Assembly: GCA_018820315.1 (NCBI GenBank)
Contig: JAHJOQ010000030.1
Coordinates: forward strand, 1-56,167
From: Candidatus Zixiibacteriota bacterium
GTDB taxonomy: Bacteria; Zixibacteria; MSB-5A5; JAABVY01; JAHJOQ01
Direction of reading: 5' to 3'
DNA length: 56,167 nucleotides
The notes under the pieces were generated by a model that made no database searches, had not been told where the DNA came from, and saw only the letters and a list, made by a program, of their open reading frames with translations. Numbering within the stretch: position 1 is the first letter of the stretch; every line of letters starts with the position of its first letter. The position numbers and the translations under genes were made by a program. Positions 33,861 through 41,851 of this stretch are shown one piece after another.

Positions 33861-35795
33861 ATGTTAAGCTCACTTTTCTCAGGAGCATCGGGACTTCAGA
33901 ATCACGTAGTTAGAATGGACGTGATCGGCAACAACATTGCCAATATCAACACGACTGGATTCAAACGCAGTCGTACGACCTTTCAGGAAGCGTTGATCCA
34001 GACGCTGCGCGGTGCCGGTAGACCATCGGCGATCACCGGCGGTACAAACCCTATTCAGCGTGGACTCGGGATGACGGTTGCTTCAATCGATAACATCTTC
34101 ACACAGGGCGGACTTGAGACAAGCGGTCAGATTACAGATCTGGCTATTCAGGGTGCGGGATTCTTCATCCTTTCAGATGGCAATCAGGATTTCTACAGCA
34201 GAGCTGGATCCTTCGGATTTGATGCAAACAGCGACATGGTCAATACTGCCAACGGGCTCTATGTGCAGGGCACCCTGGCGGATGCAACCGGAGTGATTCC
34301 TGCCAAGGCCACCGTCGGTAATATTCGCCTTCCATTCGGTCAGCAGGACCCGGCAAAAGAGACTTCATTCATAGAACTTGCAAACAATATCAACTCGGTA
34401 GCAACCACTTCGACTGCTTCACTTCAGTCAGGTGGGGCAACTAATATCGATAGAGTCTTCGGGCAGGCTCGCGATGGTGCGGGTGGTTCACACGCAATCA
34501 CGGTAAGCGGTAACCAGGCCACCCAGAGCTCAGCCCTGTCTGCTCTGACAGGTGGAGTGCTGACCGGATCGGAGACGCTTCAGAGCCTCGGCGTGACAGC
34601 GGCAGGATTGGCTGAGACTACGAGCATATCCGTTGACAACGGCGCTACGGAAACTCCGCTGACTGGATTAACGCTGACCTCTACAGTGAATGATCTGGTG
34701 CTTGCTCTTAACAAGATCCAGGGTGTGGAGTGCGAACTCGATGGGGGAGACATTCGCGTCACCAGAACATACGCCGGAGAAGGGGCTAACCGGAATGTTT
34801 CGGTTGAGAGTTCACTGGTAGCCGCTCCAGCGGGAGAGACTATCGTGGGAGCGCTCTTCGACGCAACCGCCACATTCGACGTTAACAATGGACTCAACCA
34901 TACGATGACCGCAACTGATGTATTCACGCCCTCAAATGGGCTTGCCCAGCCTCCGCTTGCACTCGGTCTCGAAATTAATGAGACCACAGGTCTTGTGAGT
35001 GGTATTACCGGGCTTGGCAGTGGAAATGTCACTGTGGAGTCGAGTTCTGCTCTCGCGGCTGGCAGTGCGATCATAACCACAGACGATACGGAATATTCAA
35101 CTTCACTGTCGGTGTACGATTCGCAGGGTGGAAAGCACACGCTGGTGCTGACTTTCACCAAATCATTCCTGTCGAATCAGTGGAGTTGGGATGCAACGCT
35201 GGCCGGATCTGAGCAGGCTCTGTATGGGGACAGCGGTGAAGTCACTTTCAATGGTGATGGATCTCTTGCTTCATTCGATTATGATGGCGGCAATACATCA
35301 CTCGGTATCGACCCGAAGAATGGTGCTGCGCTTATGGACATTAGAATTGACGCCGGTACGGCTGGACGATTCGATGGGCTCACGGGGTTCGCATCGACTT
35401 CAACTGCATCGATCATAAACCAGGATGGATATGGACTCGGAATCCTGAATAAGATTGCTATCGATCCTACCGGGCAGGTGCTCGGGATATTCACGAATGG
35501 CGTAACCAGGACTCTCGCCCAAATCGTGCTTGCTGATTTCAGCAACGAACAGGGTCTGAGAAAAAATGGCCAGTCTCTGTATCAGGAATCGGCTAACTCG
35601 GGCGAGGCAGCTGTTGGCGTTGCCGGAGAGACGATCCCGGCGACTATTTCATCGGGAGCACTCGAGGCGTCGAATGTCGATCTCGCTCAGGAGTTCACCG
35701 GCATGATCATTGCTCAGCGCGGATTCCAGGCGAACGCCAGAGTGATTACGACATCCGATAGCATGCTCGATGAACTTGTGAACCTTAAGAGGTAA
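33861..35795 (+). CDS. flgE: Flagellar hook protein FlgE
   Basis: 644 residues. The N-terminal rod-type segment (LFSGASGLQNHVVRMDVIGN and NIANINTTGFKRSRTTF) and the C-terminal ASNVDLAQEFTGMIIAQRGF are both intact. The large middle part (about 170-500) is Thr/Ser/Gly-rich and makes the surface domains; it is longer than in enteric hooks. GAGGAG precedes the ATG. Secreted through the flagellar export gate encoded downstream. Confidence 0.95.
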   Translation: MLSSLFSGASGLQNHVVRMDVIGNNIANINTTGFKRSRTTFQEALIQTLRGAGRPSAITGGTNPIQRGLGMTVASIDNIFTQGGLETSGQITDLAIQGAGFFILSDGNQDFYSRAGSFGFDANSDMVNTANGLYVQGTLADATGVIPAKATVGNIRLPFGQQDPAKETSFIELANNINSVATTSTASLQSGGATNIDRVFGQARDGAGGSHAITVSGNQATQSSALSALTGGVLTGSETLQSLGVTAAGLAETTSISVDNGATETPLTGLTLTSTVNDLVLALNKIQGVECELDGGDIRVTRTYAGEGANRNVSVESSLVAAPAGETIVGALFDATATFDVNNGLNHTMTATDVFTPSNGLAQPPLALGLEINETTGLVSGITGLGSGNVTVESSSALAAGSAIITTDDTEYSTSLSVYDSQGGKHTLVLTFTKSFLSNQWSWDATLAGSEQALYGDSGEVTFNGDGSLASFDYDGGNTSLGIDPKNGAALMDIRIDAGTAGRFDGLTGFASTSTASIINQDGYGLGILNKIAIDPTGQVLGIFTNGVTRTLAQIVLADFSNEQGLRKNGQSLYQESANSGEAAVGVAGETIPATISSGALEASNVDLAQEFTGMIIAQRGFQANARVITTSDSMLDELVNLKR

Positions 35796-35797
35796 TG

Positions 35798-36013
35798 ATG
35801 ATAAAGGTCACCCGCTTAAATGACACGCAACTCGTAATCAACGCGGATCTTATCGAATTCGTGGAAGCGATTCCCGACACGATCATTAGTCTGACAACAG
35901 GCAAGAAGATCATGGTCAAGGAGTCGATTGACGATGTGATAGAGCGTGTCGCAAGCTTCAGGAGGCTCTCCAGCGGCTTTATCGCCTCTGGGGAACCTCA
36001 GGAGCGTAGCTAG
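35798..36013 (+). CDS. flbD: FlbD/SwrD-family flagellar protein
   Basis: 71 residues from the ATG at 35798 (one codon earlier is also ATG, overlapping the flgE stop). MIKVTRLNDTQLVINADLIE and the following TTGKKIMVKESIDDVIERV define the family. In Bacillus the homologue SwrD raises flagellar torque; note that the name FlbD is also used for an unrelated regulator in Caulobacter. Confidence 0.9.
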   Translation: MIKVTRLNDTQLVINADLIEFVEAIPDTIISLTTGKKIMVKESIDDVIERVASFRRLSSGFIASGEPQERS

Positions 36014-36021
36014 GAGCAGAT

Positions 36022-36594
36022 ATGCCGGAAGTTAAAGAAGCAGATCAGGCGGTAAAGAATCCGGAAGATGTCAAAGCCGGAGCATCTGCCGGACGTACGA
36101 CGCAGCTCTTCGTCAAAATAGCGGTGATTGCCGTTGTGGCGATTGTTGCTGTTCTATCAGGTTACATCGTTACTGCCAAGGTTCTCAAACCGATGTTGGC
36201 ACATGATCCATCGGCTGCATCAGAAGAGGTGGCAGAGGTGCCGGAACCGGAGCATAGCGGCGGCGGTCACGGAGAAGCTGCTGGCGCAGGCGAAGAACAG
36301 TTGTTTGAGGTCAGCCAGATTATCGTCAACCCGGCCAGCACAGTCGGATCGCGCTTTCTGTCGTGTTCGGTGGCGTTCGAATTGAGAAAAGCTGGAGATT
36401 TACAGATCTTCGAGTCCCGAGAAATAAAGATCAGAGACGCACTGATAACAATTCTGTCAGCAAGAACGGTCGATGAACTTGCAGATACCAGATCGCGGGA
36501 GTCTCTCCGGACTCAAATTCTGGACAAGATTAATCAACTGGCCGATCCTGCGAAGGCTACGGCTGTATACTTCAAGGATTTCGTGCTCCAGTAG
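36022..36594 (+). CDS. fliL: Flagellar basal body-associated protein FliL
   Basis: 190 residues: a short cytoplasmic start, one membrane helix (about 33-55), an acidic His-rich linker (HSGGGHGEAAGAG) and a periplasmic FliL domain ending TAVYFKDFVLQ. FliL rings surround the stators and aid torque. AGGAGCAGAT precedes the ATG. Confidence 0.92.
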   Translation: MPEVKEADQAVKNPEDVKAGASAGRTTQLFVKIAVIAVVAIVAVLSGYIVTAKVLKPMLAHDPSAASEEVAEVPEPEHSGGGHGEAAGAGEEQLFEVSQIIVNPASTVGSRFLSCSVAFELRKAGDLQIFESREIKIRDALITILSARTVDELADTRSRESLRTQILDKINQLADPAKATAVYFKDFVLQ

Positions 36595-36606
36595 GGCGAC
36601 TTAGAT

Positions 36607-37587
36607 ATGGCGAAGATTCTATCACAGGATGAGATTGATGCGCTGCTGTCGACGGTGTCGTCGAATGATCAGACAGATGAGACGTTCGATGAAGGCGAAC
36701 AGGAATATCGCTCCGTAATCGCATACGATTTCAAGCATCCTAACAGGATTTCCAAAGATCAGATCAGGAATCTTGAGAATATCCACGACAACTTTGCGGG
36801 ACATCTGGCGTCTTCTTTGTCGACTGTCACGCGTTCTATGGTTGACGTGAGGCTTGCATCTGTCGATCAGATCACGTATTCCGAATTCCTGATGTCGCTC
36901 TCGAATCCCAGCTGCACATTTACCGTGGGGATGGACCCGCTTGACGGTGCGGCGATCGTCGATTTCAATCCGACGCTCTGCTTCCTGTTTGTCGACAGAA
37001 TGTTCGGCGGCACGGGGAAGATTCTTGAGACGGATCGGGAACTCACCGGAATCGAGAAGAGCGTGATGATCAGAATAGGCAACAAGGTCTTCGATGAGCT
37101 CGGCACGGCCTGGGCTCACATTGAAAGCCTCGATTTCAAACGGGCCGGTTTCGAGACAAACCCGCAGTTTGTTCAGATCATCCCTCCGGGTGAATCCGTG
37201 ATCGTGATATCTTTTCAGATCAGAATGTTTGGGTCATCCGGTTTGCTGACGATTTGCTACCCGTACGTTACTCTCGAGCCACTTGTAGATCGGTTGACTG
37301 CCCAGCATTGGATGGACTCCGAATCAAAAGCAGGTGGTGAGCGAGAGTCGCACGATATGCAGAACAGTCTACAAAAAGTCAGAATCCCGATCTCAGCTGA
37401 ACTCGGGACAACAACGCTAACGATACGCGATTTCCTGAGGTTAAGGGTCGGAGATATCGTGACTCTGGAACGAAAAGCTGCCGAACCGATCGAATTGAAT
37501 GTCAACGGTCGCCCCAAGTTTCTGGCGAGACCTGGATTACATGGAAAGATGCGCGGCTGCGAGATAGTTGGCGCTTACTCAGAATAG
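36607..37587 (+). CDS. fliM: Flagellar motor switch protein FliM
   Basis: 326 residues. The N-terminal LSQDEIDALL is the CheY-P binding peptide. The middle domain (FVDRMFGGTGK, TGIEKSVMIRI) and the C-terminal SpoA domain (LRVGDIVTLERKAAEPIELN) are complete. Forms the C-ring with FliG and FliN. Its intact CheY-binding peptide means that chemotactic switching is expected. Confidence 0.96.
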   Translation: MAKILSQDEIDALLSTVSSNDQTDETFDEGEQEYRSVIAYDFKHPNRISKDQIRNLENIHDNFAGHLASSLSTVTRSMVDVRLASVDQITYSEFLMSLSNPSCTFTVGMDPLDGAAIVDFNPTLCFLFVDRMFGGTGKILETDRELTGIEKSVMIRIGNKVFDELGTAWAHIESLDFKRAGFETNPQFVQIIPPGESVIVISFQIRMFGSSGLLTICYPYVTLEPLVDRLTAQHWMDSESKAGGERESHDMQNSLQKVRIPISAELGTTTLTIRDFLRLRVGDIVTLERKAAEPIELNVNGRPKFLARPGLHGKMRGCEIVGAYSE

Positions 37588-37597
37588 GAGATGAGAA

Positions 37598-38212
37598 ATG
37601 ACTGACCAAGCACTGCCACAGGAGGAATTGGTGACAGAACCCGAAGATGGTATGGAGGGCACTGATTCGCCTGAAGGGCAGCAGTCACCGGAAGCTGAGA
37701 AGAACGACGGTGCTAATCCATCAGAGGATGGAGAAGCTGCTCAGTCAGGTATGGACAATATGTCCCCTGATGACGCTTCTGATGGCGACCTTGTCGATTC
37801 TATTGACTCCATGGATGGTGTCAGTGACTCGGTGGAGTCATCGTTCGCCGACATCGGTGGGTCGTTCTCCGAAGATGCTGCAGCTGGTGTGACAGAAGCC
37901 AAGTCTGCTAATTTCAGGCAGCTTAACAACGCAGGGAGAGCATCTGGACCACAGAATCTGGATATGCTGCTTGATGTTGATCTGCCTGTCTCGATCGAAC
38001 TTGGCAGGACGACGATGAGCATTCAGGAGATACTGAATCTCAGTCCGGGATCTGTTGTTGAGTTGGACAAGCTAGCGGGGGAACCGGTTGACCTGCTTGT
38101 TAACAACAAGGCTGTTGCAAAAGGCGAAGTTGTAGTAATCGATGAGAACTTCGGACTTCGTGTGACAAGTCTCATATCTACGGATGAGAGACTGAAGAGT
38201 CTGGGGGCTTAG
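37598..38212 (+). CDS. fliN: Flagellar motor switch protein FliN with acidic extension
   Basis: 204 residues. The last 80 carry the SpoA domain (LDVDLPVSIELGRTTMSIQE, INEL-like LNLSPGSVVELDKLAGEPVD). The first 120 form a very acidic, Ser/Asp/Glu-rich low-complexity stretch without a CheC/CheX domain. TAGGAGATGAGAA precedes the ATG. Its stop abuts the fliO start. Confidence 0.93.
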   Translation: MTDQALPQEELVTEPEDGMEGTDSPEGQQSPEAEKNDGANPSEDGEAAQSGMDNMSPDDASDGDLVDSIDSMDGVSDSVESSFADIGGSFSEDAAAGVTEAKSANFRQLNNAGRASGPQNLDMLLDVDLPVSIELGRTTMSIQEILNLSPGSVVELDKLAGEPVDLLVNNKAVAKGEVVVIDENFGLRVTSLISTDERLKSLGA

Positions 38213-38683
38213 ATGCGAATATTCCCGACACTGTTCGCAGCAGCGGCTACCGCGATGACCTCTCCTGTGTTCGGTCAAGAGGGAGTGGAGCCTGTACCGT
38301 TACCTGATGTTTCCGACGGCCTCTGGCCGGCAATGATGAAACTTGCGATTGCGGTCATTGTCATCGTCGCGCTGATATATGTCTCGATGATAGTGATGAG
38401 GAAATTCACACTGGGGAAATCAGGCATCCTCGGTGGCAAGGGATCATTGGAAGTTCTCGAACGTAGCTACTTTGCACCCAAGAAATTCGTATGTCTAATG
38501 CGCGTTGGGGAGAAAGTGCTTCTGTTGGGAGTGTCTGAAAGCAACGTTAACCTGGTCGCGGATGTGAGCGATCAGAATTTCTCCGCTCCCGTGAAGAATG
38601 GAGCGAGAGAAAAAGGATCGCCATTTAGAACATACCTGCAGCAGGCGAGGTCGCATCTATCGACGCTGACTTCCAAGCTGTAG
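38213..38683 (+). CDS. fliO: Flagellar biosynthesis protein FliO
   Basis: 156 residues. A signal-like N-terminus (ends SPVFGQ), one membrane helix (about 42-62) and the cytoplasmic domain GGKGSLEVLERSYFAPKKFV typical of FliO. It helps assemble the FliP ring of the export gate. It begins at the base after the fliN stop. Confidence 0.88.
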   Translation: MRIFPTLFAAAATAMTSPVFGQEGVEPVPLPDVSDGLWPAMMKLAIAVIVIVALIYVSMIVMRKFTLGKSGILGGKGSLEVLERSYFAPKKFVCLMRVGEKVLLLGVSESNVNLVADVSDQNFSAPVKNGAREKGSPFRTYLQQARSHLSTLTSKL

Positions 38684-38702
38684 TAAAGAAAGTGCTAAGC
38701 TG

Positions 38703-39473
38703 ATGCCAAAAAAAGGACTAATAGGAATAGTTCTGTCGCTGGCGGGAGTAGCAATTGTGTTGTACATGCTGCTTCCCACAGATCTGGCCGCGCAAGGATT
38801 GCCGAAGATCTCCGTTGAAGTTACCGAGGCGAACAGTCCGAAGGATCTTTCCACAACGCTTCAGATTGTACTTCTGCTGACAGTTCTGACACTTGCGCCA
38901 TCGATTGTGATGATGCTGACATCCTTCACGAGAATCGTAATCGTACTGTCGTTTGTAAGGCAGGCGATCGGCACTCAGCAGATGCCACCGGCTCAACTGA
39001 TTGTCGGACTTTCGCTAATCCTGACGATTTTCATCATGGCACCTATCATCGGTCAAGTTCACAAGGATGCAATCAAACCATATCTCGACGGTGAGATTTC
39101 ACAGGAAGAGACGTACGAGAGAGGCATGCAGCCTATCCGGGAATTCATGCTCAAGCAGACCAGAGAGAAGGATATTGCGCTGTTTGTTAAATTCTCCGGA
39201 ATGGAACGACCACAGAACGCGCAAGACATTCCGATATGGGTCCTGATTCCTGGTTTCATCATATCTGAATTGCGGATTGCGTTTCAGATTTCATTTGTCG
39301 TGTTCATACCGTTTCTGGTAATAGACATGGTGGTGGCATCGGTCTTGATGTCAATGGGTATGCTCATGCTGCCGCCAATCATGGTGGCACTACCTTTCAA
39401 GATACTACTGTTTGTGCTGGTGGATGGGTGGTATCTGTTGGTGAATTCACTTGTGATGAGCTTCTATAAGTAG
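38703..39473 (+). CDS. fliP: Flagellar export gate protein FliP
   Basis: 256 residues. The signal peptide, the LTVLTLAPSIVMMLTSFTRI segment, LRQ-like LSFVRQAIGTQQMPPAQ and the late AFQISFVVFIPFLVIDMVVA are the family hallmarks. Five FliP subunits form the core of the type III gate. Confidence 0.96.
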   Translation: MPKKGLIGIVLSLAGVAIVLYMLLPTDLAAQGLPKISVEVTEANSPKDLSTTLQIVLLLTVLTLAPSIVMMLTSFTRIVIVLSFVRQAIGTQQMPPAQLIVGLSLILTIFIMAPIIGQVHKDAIKPYLDGEISQEETYERGMQPIREFMLKQTREKDIALFVKFSGMERPQNAQDIPIWVLIPGFIISELRIAFQISFVVFIPFLVIDMVVASVLMSMGMLMLPPIMVALPFKILLFVLVDGWYLLVNSLVMSFYK

Positions 39474-39480
39474 GAGTACC

Positions 39481-39750
39481 ATGACTGTAGATTTCGTACT
39501 GGGGCTTGGGAGAGAGGCGATCATGCTGACCTTGCTGGTTGCAGGCCCCATGCTTGCTTTCGGACTGATCATCGGATTGATAATCTCGATTTTTCAGGCT
39601 GTCACACAGATTCACGAAATGACACTGACATTCATCCCGAAGATTGTGGCAGTTGCATTCGCACTGATCCTGTTCCTGCCGTGGATGATCTCAATCGTCA
39701 CTGACTTCACAACCCGACTCTTCGAGTCGATTCCGGGTCTGGTCGGGTAA
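39481..39750 (+). CDS. fliQ: Flagellar export gate protein FliQ
   Basis: 89 residues with two membrane helices. The stretch GLIIGLIISIFQAVTQIHEM and TFIPKIVAV is diagnostic. AGGAGTACC precedes the ATG. It is followed by the only large gap in the operon. Confidence 0.96.
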   Translation: MTVDFVLGLGREAIMLTLLVAGPMLAFGLIIGLIISIFQAVTQIHEMTLTFIPKIVAVAFALILFLPWMISIVTDFTTRLFESIPGLVG

Positions 39751-39927
39751 AAAGCGAAACTCGGCTGCGGATAAGTGCCTGAGAGCCAGCCTGCTTTGTC
39801 GATTCTCGCGAAAAGATTTCCTCATTTTGGAAAATAATTCCCCCAAACAAGCCTCATAATGTCTGCGATTGGTTCCCGAATGGGCGCAACATGCCGTAAC
39901 ACAATAGCTTAGGTAGTGTGGCGGAGT

Positions 39928-39944
39928 CGGGCATAAGGTTTGCA
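39928..39944 (+). promoter_or_regulatory. Second sigma-54 type promoter, before fliR
   Basis: CGGGCATAAGGTTTGCA has GG (39930-39931) and GC (39942-39943) exactly 10 bases apart, with a good -12 TTTGC and a fair -24. The start point would be near 39955, about 43 bases before fliR. It lies in the 247-base non-coding gap 39751-39997, in which I find no gene. Confidence 0.6.
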
Positions 39945-39997
39945 AAGTGTCAGTGCAGTATGATTGACACGAAACACCGACTTGCGAGACCGACTGA

Positions 39998-40783
39998 ATG
40001 AACTCAATCTTCGATATCACACAAAGCCAGATAGAGATCTTTCTACTGAGCATGTTTCGTTCGGCCGGCATAATGGCCACAGCGCCGATCTTCAGTCACA
40101 AGACACTCCCGGTGCAGATCAAGTTCGCTTTCGCGATGATTCTTTCATTCCTAATCTTCCCGTTTGCGAAACCAGCTGTGTTTGTTTCACCGTCTGGCCT
40201 TCTTGAGCTCCTCGGCGTTGGCGTGACAGAATTCTTGCTGGGCGCTCTGATCGGATTCATGTTCTACCTGCTGTTCATAGGAGTTCAGTTTGCCGGTGGG
40301 CTCATCGGTTTCCAGGTTGGCTTCGCTATTGTCAACGTCATAGATCCAACGACATCACAGAATATATCGATCATTGGTCAGTTCCAGTTTTTGCTCGCGA
40401 CACTTCTCTTCCTGATGATGGATGGTCATCACATGATTTTGTCCGGCATGGTGGACAGCTTCAAGCTGGTTCCCATGGCGACTGTCCAGTTACACATTCA
40501 GAATGCAAATGAGCTGATTCGCATGAGTGCCGGGGCGTTTGTGATCGCCGTGAAAATAGCCAGCCCGGTAATGCTGGCACTTCTCCTTACAGATTGCGCA
40601 CTCGGTGTGCTCTCGAGGACCGTCCCACAGATGAACATTTTCATAGTTGGCTTTCCACTGAAGATCATGATCGGCTTGTTCGTCGTGGGAATATCACTAC
40701 CGATATTCGCATACATTTTTCAACAGAGTCTGATGAGGCTTCAGGACGGCCTCAGTCAGATGATAGTCTCGTTAGCGAGGTAA
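39998..40783 (+). CDS. fliR: Flagellar export gate protein FliR
   Basis: 261 residues with about six membrane helices. FRSAGIMATAPIFSHKTLPV at the start, FQVGFAIVNVIDPTTSQNIS in the middle and the RTVPQMNIFIVGFPLKI stretch are typical. It joins FliP and FliQ in the gate. No strong ribosome-binding site; three bases separate it from flhB. Confidence 0.95.
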   Translation: MNSIFDITQSQIEIFLLSMFRSAGIMATAPIFSHKTLPVQIKFAFAMILSFLIFPFAKPAVFVSPSGLLELLGVGVTEFLLGALIGFMFYLLFIGVQFAGGLIGFQVGFAIVNVIDPTTSQNISIIGQFQFLLATLLFLMMDGHHMILSGMVDSFKLVPMATVQLHIQNANELIRMSAGAFVIAVKIASPVMLALLLTDCALGVLSRTVPQMNIFIVGFPLKIMIGLFVVGISLPIFAYIFQQSLMRLQDGLSQMIVSLAR

Positions 40784-40786
40784 CCA

Positions 40787-41851
40787 TTGGCTGACCAGCC
40801 CGCACAGGAAAAAACCGAGCCGGCAACCCCGAGAAGGCGTCGTGAGGCGCGCAAAGAGGGAAAGGTCGCAAAATCGCAGGAATTGTCATCGCTGATGATA
40901 CTCCTGTTCGGGCTAGCGACTATGTACTTCGCGATTCCCTTTTCGATTGGGCACATAAAGGAGCTTGCGATATTTGTGTTCTCCAACGCCGCTGAACACG
41001 CAGTAACTGCATCGAGCTTCAGCCTGTATTTCAAGCAGGGAATGATGACATTTGCAATCGCAACCGGTCCTATAGTCCTCGTTTTGGTCGTGATAGGCAC
41101 CGTATCAAACGTCCTTCAGGTCGGTTTTGTCGTCAGCACAAAGCCTCTTGAGCCGAAGTTGGAGAAGCTTGACGTGTTCAAGGGCATAATGAAGCTTCTC
41201 TCAACCAAGTCACTTTTTGAACTTGGGAAAGACGTGTTCAAGCTGGCGCTCATCGGCGTTGTCGGGTATTACGCTGTTAGTTCAGAATTGAAGTTCGTGA
41301 ATCAGCTTCCCGACATGTCTGTCTCTCAAGTGCTCAGCTTCATCGGAGCTGCAATGTTCCGTGTCGCACTCAAGTGCAGTCTGATGCTTGCGGTGTTGGC
41401 TGTAGCTGATTACGCCTTCCAGAAATGGGATTTTGAAAAATCGATAAGAATGACCAAGCAGGAGATAAAGGAAGAGATGAAACACACAGAAGGTGATCCC
41501 CTGGTCAAGAGCCGCATCCGCCACTTACAGCGGGATGCCGCATTCCGACGGATGATGTCCGACGTGCCGAAGGCTGATGTAGTGGTGACCAACCCGATTC
41601 ATCTCGCCGTAGCGCTAAAATACGACACGGAGACTATGGATGCCCCTGTTGTCGTCGCCAAAGGACAAAGGCTCATAGCAGAACGCATAAAAGAAATCGC
41701 GAGGGAGCATGACATCCCCGTGATCGAGAATAGGCCATTGGCCCGCGCTTTGTTCAAGGCGTGTGATACCGGCATGCAGATTCCGGTGAGCCTATTCAGA
41801 GCGGTGGCTGAAGTGCTGGCATACGTTTACAGATTGAAGGGCGGATATTGA
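40787..41851 (+). CDS. flhB: Flagellar export switch protein FlhB
   Basis: 354 residues from a TTG start with GCGAGG upstream. The start EKTEPATPRRRREARKEGKV, four membrane helices and the cytoplasmic domain are complete. The self-cleavage motif, normally NPTH, is Asn269-Pro270-Ile271-His272 (TNPIHLAVALKY). Asn and Pro are kept, so cleavage may still occur. FlhB sets export specificity together with FliK. Confidence 0.95.
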   Translation: MADQPAQEKTEPATPRRRREARKEGKVAKSQELSSLMILLFGLATMYFAIPFSIGHIKELAIFVFSNAAEHAVTASSFSLYFKQGMMTFAIATGPIVLVLVVIGTVSNVLQVGFVVSTKPLEPKLEKLDVFKGIMKLLSTKSLFELGKDVFKLALIGVVGYYAVSSELKFVNQLPDMSVSQVLSFIGAAMFRVALKCSLMLAVLAVADYAFQKWDFEKSIRMTKQEIKEEMKHTEGDPLVKSRIRHLQRDAAFRRMMSDVPKADVVVTNPIHLAVALKYDTETMDAPVVVAKGQRLIAERIKEIAREHDIPVIENRPLARALFKACDTGMQIPVSLFRAVAEVLAYVYRLKGGY

